64,000 nucleotides of DNA, taken from positions 8,337,374 through 8,401,373 of the forward strand of contig OW028580.1 of the NCBI GenBank assembly GCA_932294295.1, read 5' to 3'. Source of the DNA: Alitta virens (lineage: Eukaryota; Annelida; Polychaeta; Phyllodocida; Nereididae). This document shows positions 35,101 through 45,700 of the stretch, one piece after another. Both the position numbers and the translations under genes were made by a program. Each line of letters begins with the position of its first letter. Position 1 is the stretch's first letter. A model generated the notes under the pieces. It searched no databases and was not told where the DNA came from. It saw only the letters and a program-made list of their open reading frames with translations.

Positions 35101-35930
35101 AAATAGTCTAGTTGTGCCTTCTGTCAGTTTTGATAATTGGGGGAGAGCGAGGTACAGTGGATCACATGCCAGAGTGAATAAAAAAGTACACAAAAACAGG
35201 CAACTCCCAGCATGATACGGCCACTAGCCAATTCATGTTGACGACCATCGCGGCGCACGAAAGTGACGTCATTTCGGGAACCCCTAAATGCTCCTATTCA
35301 TAATGTAAGGTCACTGCTCCTTTAAATGCTCTGTATCGAATTTGTGTCATGTGACGCATGCATTTTTGTTGTACTTGTAGTCAGCTATTCATGGTCTGGT
35401 ATGCTGTAATCTCTATTAGCTCTAGTCTAGTGTTTCCTAGTCTTATATACCAATGAATTACTGTCCTAGTCTAGTGTTTTACTGGTCTGTTGTCATGAAC
35501 GGATCCTGTTCTTGTCATCATTTACCTTAGCTGTTTCTTGTCATTTACCCTGTTCATTTGGACCTGCATGTTATTGCTTCTATCTACTCCGGTGAGCCGG
35601 TTAACTTCCCCCACCTTTTGACTGACACATAAATTCAAGTATTATCACTGTCAGTTACCACCTGATGCCATCCTTCGTCATTGCAATAAATGACAATTCC
35701 AACCTGACCCGGTGACTTTGTTGTCAATCAAAACTGAGTTCTAGGCACAGCCAGCTACAGACAAAAAATAATATTGTTATTTTTCAAGACCTAGTTGCAC
35801 CCAGGCTTTCATGGAAACTTTGCCAAATAAAGGACCAATTGTTAAAGTACCTGAAATCAGAAGGAGCTGAGATATCTTCTTTCGTGAGTGGTTTCCTTTG
35901 GTTCACATGTTTTCTTTTAGTGATATCCAT
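28469..35930 (-). CDS. CRIB-domain, proline-rich small GTPase effector-like protein (four exons)
   Basis: The joined exons 35930-35851, 34013-33953, 33867-33759 and 29142-28469 total 924 bases, 307 residues plus stop, with every phase consistent. Residues 20-33 form a perfect CRIB motif split over exons 1 and 2: Ile20, Ser21, Pro23, Phe26, His28, His31, Gly33, followed by YDP. This motif binds GTP-loaded Cdc42/Rac. The preceding basic KRK and RKPLTKED resemble the region before the CRIB in WASP proteins. The C-terminal two thirds is rich in PP and polyproline runs, typical of SH3 or profilin ligands. No WH1 domain precedes the CRIB and no VCA/WH2 actin-binding end follows, so this is not a complete WASP. 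It may be a short CRIB effector or a derived WASP relative. It likely acts at membrane or cortical actin, by family inference. Confidence 0.8.
29605..29785. repeat. ~24-bp AT-rich tandem repeat
   Basis: Seven or so irregular units of the form TCCCTCGCAAATATTT... lie in the large intron of the CRIB gene. Confidence 0.8.
29790..30540. other. intron sequence, no feature seen
   Basis: Part of the 4.6-kb intron of the CRIB gene. It is AT-rich and no exon is needed here because the flanking phases already fit. Confidence 0.5.
30566..30768 (+). pseudogene. LINE C-terminal fragment
   Basis: The frame reads LLNGFYDDNVRLILPRI, then FKVNKEKTNSLELRKNFLTN. This is the pattern near the C-terminus of jockey/CR1-like polyproteins (YK.LNG.YD... 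LRKNFFTNR). It is out of frame after RTRAHRN. It lies antisense in the CRIB gene's intron. Confidence 0.65.
30915..32240. mobile_element. foldback-like element with AAACGGCTACA subrepeats
   Basis: The left flank (30925-31305) is packed with AAAACGGCTACA-type units. The right flank (32030-32230) carries their complements (TGTAGCCGTTTT, GACGTTTTGG). The two arms are thus inverted relative to each other around an unrepetitive ~720-bp core. No transposase was seen. Exact ends and target duplication could not be fixed. Confidence 0.6.
31105..31215 (+). repeat. 24-bp tandem repeat
   Basis: About four near-identical units of CAAAACAGCTACACTGTCATACAC within the left arm of the AAACGGCTACA element. 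They create a short plus-strand frame that is not a gene. Confidence 0.9.
32245..32930. other. intron sequence with short internal duplication
   Basis: The phrase AACGTCATAGAATACCTTTCTGA occurs at about 32292 and again at about 32483, each followed by a near match to CCCTCT and AACTGCAAAATTCGC. It is a diverged direct duplication of roughly 190 bp spacing. No gene seen. Confidence 0.6.
32940..33210 (+). pseudogene. second LINE C-terminal fragment
   Basis: Broken frames read GGTCKFKLVTRKRLRTQTE and later HFKRRLDKH or LNTFKRRLDKH. They correspond to the last ~60 residues of a LINE polyprotein (TFK.RLDK.W). It has several stops and sits in the CRIB gene's intron. Confidence 0.5.
33570..33589. 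repeat. oligo-A tract
   Basis: A run of about 20 A residues, possibly the tail of a retroposed sequence. Confidence 0.6.
33759..33867 (-). CDS. CRIB gene coding exon 3
   Basis: Acceptor TTTTAATTCAG and donor GAAGC|GTAAGT. Codes for residues 48-83 (RNMFEQPRKPLTRNTGDDNQ then ISEGKEMITFGRIYEK) and ends in phase 1. The RKPLT motif echoes the one in exon 1, hinting at an old internal duplication. Confidence 0.8.
33953..34013 (-). CDS. CRIB gene coding exon 2
   Basis: A 61-bp exon with acceptor TACTTTGCAG and donor GAG|GTGAGC. Codes for HIFHIGYDPTHGPYTIENIE, the second half of the CRIB motif. The first base completes an Arg codon from exon 1. Confidence 0.85.
34135..34335. mobile_element. SINE-like repeat
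   Basis: It shares TATTTACTTGCC, a TACAAAGGTACCACAATTTAA-like block and an AAAGACCTTAACTACAAGAGCACT end with 27430-27620. It is diverged. It lies in intron 1 (between coding exons 1 and 2) of the CRIB gene. Confidence 0.4.
34340..35845. other. intron sequence, no feature seen
   Basis: Between CRIB coding exons 1 and 2. A minus-strand frame at 34891-35193 has no splice context or recognisable domain. Confidence 0.45.
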
Positions 35931-35942
35931 ATTCCGGAAAAA
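35851..35942 (-). CDS. CRIB gene coding exon 1, with start codon
   Basis: The exon begins after acceptor GTTTGCAG at 35942. ATG at 35930 starts MDITKRKHVNQRKPLTKED, then ISAPSDF. The donor is TTTCAG|GTACTT. I chose this start because the upstream exon has stops in all three frames and the 12 bases before the ATG are best read as 5' leader. Confidence 0.8.
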
Positions 35943-36214
35943 CTGCAAACGACATACAGTTAGTTTCATGACACAGTACTCCTGAATAAACTTCAGGGTT
36001 AAAAAAACTTCAAAAAACATTCTGTCAATGCGCGGTTTTATGTTATGGTCCAATACTTTGGTTTATGACACCCAGGTAATAAGCACATTTCATGTAAAAT
36101 TACATTGTGTTAAGTTGATTTCTATAATTACGGCAGACAAAATCTATTTCAAAATAAGCAAATACTCGGTAGTTTCATCAATTTTGCTCATTTTGTCAGG
36201 AAATGGGTCCTTAC

Positions 36215-36281
36215 GTTCTTTGATTTCAATCATGGACAGTAATTAACCAGTTCTGATTGTATGGCGTTTCTGAGTTTTCGT
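36215..36281 (-). other. probable 5' untranslated exon of the CRIB gene
   Basis: A 67-bp segment bounded by acceptor TCTGTTCCAG and donor AAC|GTAAGG. All three frames hit stops and its one ATG does not join in frame to exon 1, so it would be non-coding leader. Confidence 0.5.
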
Positions 36282-36656
36282 CTGGAACAGAAAAAGTAAT
36301 TGAAGATGACAACGGAGCCGAGTGCGCTCAGATAATGTATGACATCACTAAATCATATATTTTTGGAAAAATACCTGCAATAAAAATCACAAATAGGTCT
36401 TAATAATGAAGTTTTTTATGTTAAATCTGAATTCTAATTTTACCCATGATCAGTTTATCTGTAAAGGGCTATTGAGGAGCATGCTGTGTGGTGTAACGTA
36501 ATGAATATGAATATTTTTTATATTATTAAACTTAATTTATTAACAACTTTTTCTTGGCCATACAATAGATTGAAAGCACTCAGTCCATAATTAATGCGAG
36601 GTGAAGGAAATAGATAATCATGGGTGGTATAGTATAACTATATTTATACTCCACTT

Positions 36657-36820
36657 ACTATATATAGACTGTTTTCCTATTGTTCTGAGCGGGCAATTAA
36701 CAACGAAAATGTTAGTTAACTCCTTCCTGAGTGCAAACTGAACTTGTTTTGCGTAATAAAGGCATTAAAACAAACCAAATAATTAAACAAATTAGTAAAT
36801 ATGCCTAATGGAGTTTAAGT
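36657..36820. repeat. dispersed ~150-bp repeat, copy 1
   Basis: It shares GACTGTTTTCCTATTGTTCT and GAACTTGTTTTGCGTAATAA with 42279-42440 in intron 1 of the SLC22 gene, in the same orientation. Confidence 0.8.
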
Positions 36821-37067
36821 TAGTTATATACTTCATAGTCGGGAGTTAACTAGTACTTCTTGGATACTTTTTATGACAAAATAAGCAATATTATTAAGAG
36901 ATCTTGGCTGTTTTGCAAGGAATTGGGGCTAAAACGGATGCAAATTTTGAAACGATTTGTATTAGTGGCTTATAATCAGATAGATATGCAAAGTGAATCC
37001 CTCTAAGGCACGTTCTTGCCGCTAGCATGCAACGATTTAATGTTGACTGTTAAAATTGGCCACTTAC

Positions 37068-37160
37068 CTGAATCTCAACATTTACTGCTCAGATCACGCG
37101 TAAGTCCGATGTAAATACATTTGGCTACAATGGTTAGAACTTGACACAACAAAGGCATTC
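37068..37160 (-). other. probable first non-coding exon of the CRIB gene
   Basis: It ends at a strong donor, GATTCAG|GTAAGT, at 37068. The 5' end is not defined; no TATA box is evident. The assignment is by position and splice-site quality. Confidence 0.4.
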
Positions 37161-37417
37161 GAAATTTGCCAAAACCAATAGAGGAGTACAGGGGTCGATG
37201 GCTTTTAGCAAACAGAAACTAGGGTTGATTGCAGTTGACTGCTTTCGCGAGGCTTTGTTTGTCCACTAGCAATCGGTGTTGTTGTGCACAGCATGTTTAA
37301 TTAAGAAGCAAACTTATTACAGCTAATTTCATAGACTTAGAAGCTTAATTCCGCAGATAAGAAGGTCATGTGTATCCAGGACACCCCAGGGACCCTAGGG
37401 ATTCATGATGCACATAT

Positions 37418-37530
37418 TAGATGAGATAAGATGAGATACGATGAGATAAGATGAGATAAGATGAGATAAGATGAGATAGGAAGAGATAGGAAGAGATAAG
37501 GTGAGACAAGATAAGTCAAGATAAGTCAAG
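37418..37530. repeat. (AGATGAGATA)n ~10-bp tandem repeat
   Basis: GATGAGATAA-type units decaying to AAGAGATAGG and GATAAGTCAA at the right side. Confidence 0.9.
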
Positions 37531-37539
37531 ACAAGATCA

Positions 37540-39630
37540 GACTCAAACACAGGCAATTTACACAGATAGATACAAAGCATCTCAAAAGCTTTTGAAAGAA
37601 CAATATTTCTTCGAAAATAAATTGTCCTGTTTCAATTAAATATGGATGCTTTCCACTGAACTAGCTGCACTTGAGTCAATTGAATTGTTTCCGGCACGGA
37701 CAGTTACCTTGAATCGTTAAAAGCATACAACCTAATATGTAATCACTCCCAGTACTCCAAGTATATTGATTTGGATGACTTATGTCAAGACAATATGGTA
37801 GATTGGTACGACATGGCATGATGTTGGCCTAACGATGTCCTAAGATCAAGGTAGTTTTAACTCGGGTTATTTTGTTTTTCAATATTGCAGGATCAATTGC
37901 AACAGAGGTCATTGTTGTGAAGTTCATCGTGACAGTCATTGATGAGACCAAAAACACAACAACTGTGGGATGCAGCGGAACCTTCCAATTTAACCGTTGA
38001 TTTAACACTGTTTAAAATCATATATGTAACAGTTATAGTAGGTTCACGTAAAGTATACTGGTCTTAAAAGCAGCGTGGTCTTAACATTGAGTAGAGGTTA
38101 CATACATTGGCAAGAACACTATTTCCTAGAATCAAATATGACGCTTATAAAATTCATAAAGCGCTGTTTGTTGGAATATTATTCTTTGCATGTGAGCTAA
38201 ACTGCAGTCTTAGTTACTGTGTAATCTCAAAGACATGGAAGCTGAAGTCCAGATGACGTCATGTGAATGCAGGACTTCCTTTGGTTAAGATTGAGGACCC
38301 TTTGGTTTGGGAGTCCTCGATTCAGATGACTTTGTCTGGAATTTAGCTTCAAAGTCTAGAAGATTTGTTTCCAAGTCCATGATTTTGGCTGTAAGTGAGC
38401 AGAATGAGGTTGGTCAAGCTGTTTACAACATAGGATAGAGCACACCAGAAAATGTCAATGTACCAATTACTGCACGACAAAAAAAAATCCTGTGGTTTAT
38501 ATGGCATCTTACTGGGGGATATTTGCACAGTATCTTTCTGCAAAATGTACAGTTGGAAGTTGGTCTACCATAAAATAGGACAAATGGATGTTTGCAAAAA
38601 CTTGTGGACTGGGGCAAATCAGATTTTTCGCCATGGCCAAATATCAGCTTTAAGGTATTCTAAATATTGTAGAGAAACAATAATGTGTAATGCCTGATTT
38701 CCACTTAATACAGTCAATCAGACAATTACACATTATTGCATCTTCCTGTCTAATTTAATAAATAATTAATATACTGGTTCCATTCACAGGCTCATAAAAG
38801 ATCAAAGTGTTGTTCGTTATCATACCTGTTTTATTGAATAAGATTTGCTTTCTTTTGGTCCTGAAACTGATATCTCTGCATCATCCCACGCCATCATTCT
38901 TTTGTATTTTTTAAATATGTCATATATTCATTTTTGCCATATTATATGTGATTTATGATTGTACATCATTACCATTAATAATGAATATTCATTTGTATAA
39001 TATTATATATTCATTTTTATAATATCTTATCGTTTAACACTGTATAAAGGGAGGCACTTCTGACAGCGTTGATGTTCACAAGTTAATAAGCAAAAAACGC
39101 AATAGAAAAAATGTTAGACTGCAGTAGCCTCTGACAACAGGCAATATAGCTGGTTGAGATTTCGACCAGTAACATTGATAGATAGTGCTTTAATTCGATG
39201 ACACTAGTTAAAAAATTGCTGTTCTAACTCTGGACTTGTGCACTTTTACTCATTTAAACCGATGCTAGATTTTCCTATAGTCATGCTACTCAAGTGCAAT
39301 TGCTCAAAGGTTACCAATTGTTTTTAAAGCTACCAAGGTCCTTGGATACTCGAGAAAGTCATAAAGATGTCGATCGATTCATTGTGTTAAGATAAGAAAC
39401 AATTTAATTTGAGAGAAGTGTAAAATTTAGCTACTTTCCATCACAAACCAGATGTATTTCGTCAGGTAACGCAATATAGGTAGGTGTTTGATTTATGACG
39501 TTTTAAATTGATGGTAAACCGGGATATAAGGACACAATAAAGTGCAGCGCATTAAGTTGCTGATTCACACCGGTCAAAGAAAGATGTTTGGATGGACAGA
39601 CAACCGCACGAAAGACTGCAGTTGATGAAA
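37540..39630. other. intergenic region between divergent genes
   Basis: It separates the 5' ends of the CRIB gene (minus) and the SLC22 gene (plus). A TATA-like CTGTATAAAGG occurs near 39040, about 590 bp before the SLC22 ATG, and could belong to its promoter. A 65-bp piece near 37985-38050 is the inverse of 42670-42735. No other gene seen. Confidence 0.4.
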
Positions 39631-39631
39631 C

Positions 39632-39733
39632 ATGGACATAGAAGAGGCATTAGCGAGCGCCAATGGTTTTGGTCTTTATCAGAAGATGGCGTTGCTGTTT
39701 CTGTCCATGCAGGCATTATACAATGGCCTTCAG
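39632..39733 (+). CDS. SLC22 exon 1 (start codon, TM1)
   Basis: ATG 39632 gives MDIEEALASANGFGLYQKMA, then a hydrophobic TM1. The exon ends CTTCAG|GCAAGT, a GC-type donor with otherwise ideal context. Phase 0. Confidence 0.88.
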
Positions 39734-42700
39734 GCAAGTTTAATTTGTGAACTGATTTCTGTTACAGAAATCCTGTTATAGAAATCCAGTGACTAGTTCT
39801 CTACAGCTGGTGCACTAGTGGTTACAACATAAGTTAGCTAACACACTGGTCAATCCAGCCCTGCTGAAGGTCCCAGGTTCTCTCTTGGAATTCACACATC
39901 AACCACTTTCAAAACAAATTATCTAAGGTCACAGCAGTATATTGAATAAATTAAAACTCATACTACCAAAATATGCATTCATAACTCCATACAACACTAC
40001 ACCTTTCTTGAATTTTGGGCTTCTTTTGTGGGGATCTTGCAGTGAGTCAATAATTAAATTACAGAACAGGGTAGTAAGAATAATCAGCATATCAAAATAC
40101 AATGCCCACACCGATCCTATATTTAAACCTCTAAGGCTTCTTAAAATACATGACCTATGTACGCTGCATGAGTTGAAATTTTGTCACAGGTTAGAAAACA
40201 ATATATTACCGATTTATTTCGACACTAATATTTTTATTGAAAACTGATGGCAAAAATGGACTATACTAGCTCACTTGTGGGTCTGTTAATCACGTATAGC
40301 TTCTTTCGATGAGCTGCATGAGGCGGTCATAGATCGCTTCGCAAACGTCCATCGCAAAGCATCCATGAGGCATCCGTGAGCCATACGTGAGGCATCCTTT
40401 GGGCATCTACGAGTGCACACGAGTGGATGGCTAGTATAAACGAATGGACAGTGGCTAAGTATAGTGTATGTAGAACGTACGTAGAACGTACGTAGAACGT
40501 ACGTAGAACGTACGTAGAATGTACGTAGAACGTACATAGAACACTCGCTGACTGACCCCTGAGCAAGTTACGTAACTAATATAAACAATTCACTCGCAGA
40601 ACGTCCGCCAAAGTTTTAAACATGTTTAAAAGTTTTTGCCCTCTCCACGTATGGTCACGGATTATTAAGCGCTACCAAGAGCGTTTTAGGATTTGCAAGA
40701 GTATCCTTGAAATGCTTGGCAAGTGAATCATGTATGGCCAAGAATGACCAAGAGTAAAAAATTATTTCATACGTGGTCATACGAAGGTCGTATCTGTGAC
40801 AGCGTGAACGCTCCTTAAGGCAACTCTCCAAAAATTATCCAAAAAAATTTCCTGGAGTCATACAGTGATAGATGTATTATAAGAAATTGTTTAATTTGAC
40901 AAACGTAATTTCTCCTATATTCTATGGTAATCTGAACACCAGTACATAATCACCCTCATCCCATTTCCTCCATTCCATATCACTCATCTCATCTCTCATG
41001 TCATTGGTGCTAACTCTGCTTGAGGGGTCTCCATCATAATTGCATCTTCTCATTTCGTTAATATAATATGTACTTTTAATGCAATTCTGAAAATATATGG
41101 ATCTAAATCTAATCTAAACGCATAGGCTACATCTAAGTTTGTGTTAATCGCACAAGACGGTAAAATTGGTGGTGACTGGTACTAGGTTCTATGCTGAAAA
41201 AAGATAAAAATCCCATTCATATGCTGAATTAGTAACATATTGATTGACTGTCAGTATCTCACCATTACGTCTGCATTTCAATTATTGGAATTTATGATAT
41301 TGCCCATCACTGAGGCAAGATGATATACCAGAGAGACAATAAACTTCAGAAATATGAATACAGGTTAATGATAAGTCAGACTTTCATTCTAAATTATATT
41401 GTAAGAATTCTCCTGTAGCAGGAATCGAACTCTGGTCCCTGGGACTAAAAGCCAGAACGTTAACCAACAAAAAGTCACTCTCCGGTGCGAGGGCAACATT
41501 CTGCTAACACCATATATATCAATACAATATTATTGAAAGAATATTTTGCAGAAGTTTTACCTGTCTGATATCATGCCATATCAAATGTCACAAAAAGTCA
41601 AAGTGTGCCTTCTGTTTTCATAATTTCTTTAAATACTCAAGATAAGAACTGTAGCCATGATGTTAATTTACATTGGATACAACAATACATTTCCCTTGTA
41701 CTTTGTACAGTTACCTTGTGTCTGTGATAACGTTTGTCCCACTTATCCATGGTGTTATCTCCAGGTAGGTTGACTATGAAAAAGTCCAACATAGTTACCA
41801 GGAAGAAGAATTTATCCACTTCAAGCATTTATATCATTGACACTTATCTCCAAAGTGAGTAGTTACTGTTATGCTGACGGGTGGGGGCCCAGCTCAGTGC
41901 TGGGTTTCCAACCACTGGATCCCAGGTTCGATTCCCAGTCAGACCTAAGTTGGATGGCTGTCTCATCCTTCATCTCCTTGCCATGGCCTCTGCCTGTCCT
42001 AATTAGTCCATCAGGTGCAGAAATACAGGACTAATCAACCCACCCACCCACTGTTATTCTGATGTGTCATTTTAAACCTGTCATGTTGAAGTTACCTCTG
42101 CCTTTGTCAATGGCCAGCTCTGCAGTGTTAGCAGATCCCGAGTTTGATCCCCAGACCGGTTCTTCATGAGCTACATCCAAGCTGGATCGCATGAAACGTT
42201 TTATTGGAGGTGCCATGTGCTCAGTGCACCTCCAATAAAACGTCTCATGCTGAGGCAATAAAAGCATTTATTCTCCACTTAGACTGTTTTCCTATTGTTC
42301 TGAGTGGGCAATAACCAACGAAAATATTAGTTAACTGCTTCCTGAGTAAAAACTGAACTTGTTTTGCGTAATAAAGGCATTACAAAAAAAAAAAAAAATC
42401 AAACAAATTAGTAAATATCCCTAAATATCCCTTTGGCGTCGGGATATAACCAACAAAAATGTCAGTTATTCCCTCCTATTCAGGATATAACTAATACTTG
42501 GACATTAGACAATTATGAATCATAATCCAATAACGATCATGATTATCCAATGCAAGCATGCAACAGAGGGAAGGCATATGTAATCAGCAGGGTGAGCGTA
42601 ATGGAACAGCTAGGAACATGAGCAATGACAGCCAATTTTCATATGAATAAATACATTAAGCACTTTACCTCAACCTACTGTAACTGTTACATATATGATT

Positions 42701-45700
42701 TTTACAGTTTTAAATCAACGGTTAAATTAAAAGCTGTTGCTCTGCATGATTCATTTGATCAGTGAATTAAACATGTAATACAAATAAGTAGCACAAAACA
42801 TTCAAGCTCAGATCTCATTAATCTGCGACAAATGGAAATTGTTATGTGTTCGTCCAACAGGCAGGAGGGCGGGCATTGAACTTTTATTTCCAGAGCAGAA
42901 CTCCAACTTTCGTTTCTAGAGCCAAACTCTAACATTAATGCCTTTACCCTAATGAAATTTTATACAGTACTCTATATGGCAATGTTTTACAAAAATATCA
43001 TTTCTTGAGTGTTAATATAGTGCGTGCAATGAACCAAAGCAATTGCCATTCGGCCTACATAGCCTGTTTTGCAATGCTAAATAGAGTCCAAGATGTCCTA
43101 TTTTTTTATCTCTTGAATTTCTTCATTTGTTCATTATATTCTGTCAAGTGTAAAATAATACAGTGTTCCTATGGGTTATAAAAAAAGTCTGAAAAAAGAC
43201 TTACTTTATTTTTGTAAAAATTAAGACATGTATTAAATTCTACTTTTGTCAACTAAGTCTTACATTGTCCTATTTTGATGCAAATATACTTGGATATTAA
43301 CATCTACATTGTAATGTTCAGACAATTTGGTTAATATAAATGAACCGAAATTATGAACTTTCTTTAAATACACAAGAACTGTGTTTCTTTTATTGCTTAT
43401 TGCCAATACCCTGATTGTTTTTTGACAATACAATTAAATATATGTAATTTACTATTTTAGTGGTCTTATTTTTCATGTGCGCATTATATTATAATGTCTT
43501 ACAAATATCTTACGTCTCATGAAGGTAAACCTGCAGGAACCCTGTATTAACAGCCATCCATTATGTTCAGAGTATAATTTTCTTGCCATTTAATTGTTCT
43601 GTTTTAAAGATTTTATGCACAATAAGGAGTATTCAATTTGATAGAATTATCAACGTAATAGCGTGTTTCCTTAACTAATCTACAACTAAGATTATCATTT
43701 ATATGACCAAAATAGTCATATATGGGGATCCTAAGGAATATATATGAAATTCAGCAATAATGTTATGCCACATAAAGATGTTGGGTATAATTTCATGCAA
43801 AATTAACCTACAATATTTTTATTTAATTGTATTTAAATAAAGTCTAAATACTAATAAATACAAAATCTTAAAGGTTTTTTTATGAAATGATACTCAACAC
43901 ACCCATTTTAATGCCTTTATAAGTCAAAATATATTTGCTTGCTGTTTACATTTAGCTGGCAACTGAAGGAACTATATATTATCAAGTGCCATATTCTCTT
44001 CAGTTACTGAATTGTTGGGTTGCTGAATTGCATTAAATCTATGGCAGTTAAATTGGTATTTATAACCGAACACTTTACAGGTATATATGGAGAAAACAAT
44101 AATAAATATTGGGGTCAAGTGAAAGTATTATAGATCATTATGTAACTAATTATTATGAAATTGCTAATTATAAACAAAAACTATTGAATGGGTTGAGTGT
44201 GGCAATACTATGATCAAATATTTAATAATTGCACATGAATTGTACAACATTTATGGCTGTCATTGCTAAGTATGGGATGCTAAGGAATATGAAGGAAGCA
44301 ACAAAATTTTTAGCATTTTTTCCAGATTTTCCAATATTATGAACAAAAAAAGAATGATGAAACAAATGTCAAAAAGAAGCTTAAAAGTGAAAGTACTATA
44401 ATCTAGATATATCATTGGCAAAATGTTACTGATGTAATGAGGTTTTGAAAGAGTACCTGTCCAAATTTTCATATTTTCCTTATTAAATAAAATTATCTGT
44501 TATAAATGGTCATGAAACCCCAAAAAGGTATCTCTACACTATTTTCGACATATTCTTACTAAATTGTGTACGCATATAGGTGCAGTAGTGTGTGAGTCCT
44601 GCTCTGGAAGCAGAACTTTTATATTATTTTTTTTCATTTTTTTCTTAACAGCTGAGACATGTCAATGTGACAATCAAAATGCACAACTAAGCTATATAGA
44701 GTAATAACATATACAATTTGTTAGGATAAGTGGATTAATGGTAGAGCTATGCTCCAAAAACACAATTTAACATAGTTTTTAGCATTTTTTTTAGATTTTC
44801 CATTATTTTGTAATTAGTATGAATTGAATACCAAAATGAAGTTTAAAAAGTGAAAATTCTATAATTTAGATAGGTTATTGATACAATTTCATAAATAGTG
44901 TCTTTTATATGGAGGTTTGAAAAAGTAGGACTTTTCCCTATTTTGCCCTAATTTTGAAAATTATATAGTATTTACAGTCATGAGACCCCCAAAAGGCACC
45001 ACTACACTATTTTGGACCTATTATGACAAAGTTTTAAGCATTCTATTTTTTTCAAAATTTTGTAAAACATAGCAATCATATGTCAATGTGACTATCAAAA
45101 AGCAACACTGGGCCATATAGAGTATTACTGTAAAAAATGTGTTGGGGTAAGTGTATTAGTGCTCCCCAGAAACAAAAGTGTTATGCCCGTCCGCCCGTCA
45201 GATCTCATTAATTTGCAACAAATGGAAACAAAAAAAATATCCTGAAGCATGTTGTTACATAACCAATTTATTTTACAGAGCTCCTTAGTAAACATTATAA
45301 GCCCAGCCCAAGAGCACTGGTGTCGTGTCGTGGGCTTAGGTGACCTTCCGCATGACCTTCAAAAGGAACTAGCCATCCCAAGAGGACATGAGGAATTGGC
45401 TTATGACAGTTGTCATTACTTCAATCTTCCATGGACCAACTACACTCATGAACAGCTTCTCACTCTGAACCGATCTGTCATCGAAGCGACTGCAGATCAA
45501 GTCCCTTGCGATGATTGGGTGTTCAACCAGGATACCTATACACGAACCATGTTGAGTGAAGTTAGCATTCAGATGTTTGTGCTACGTTTGTGAAATGAAC
45601 TGTTCTTTATCTTCTTTGTCTTCTTTATCTCTAGAATACTGTTTCTTTTATGTATTCATCATCTAAATCACAGAAAAATTTGATTGTGTAACTTTTAAAT

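Noticed and set aside
41405..41480. Functional tRNA-Lys gene
   Set aside because: The acceptor stem does not pair and the D-arm is incomplete, so it is a pseudo-tRNA or SINE head.
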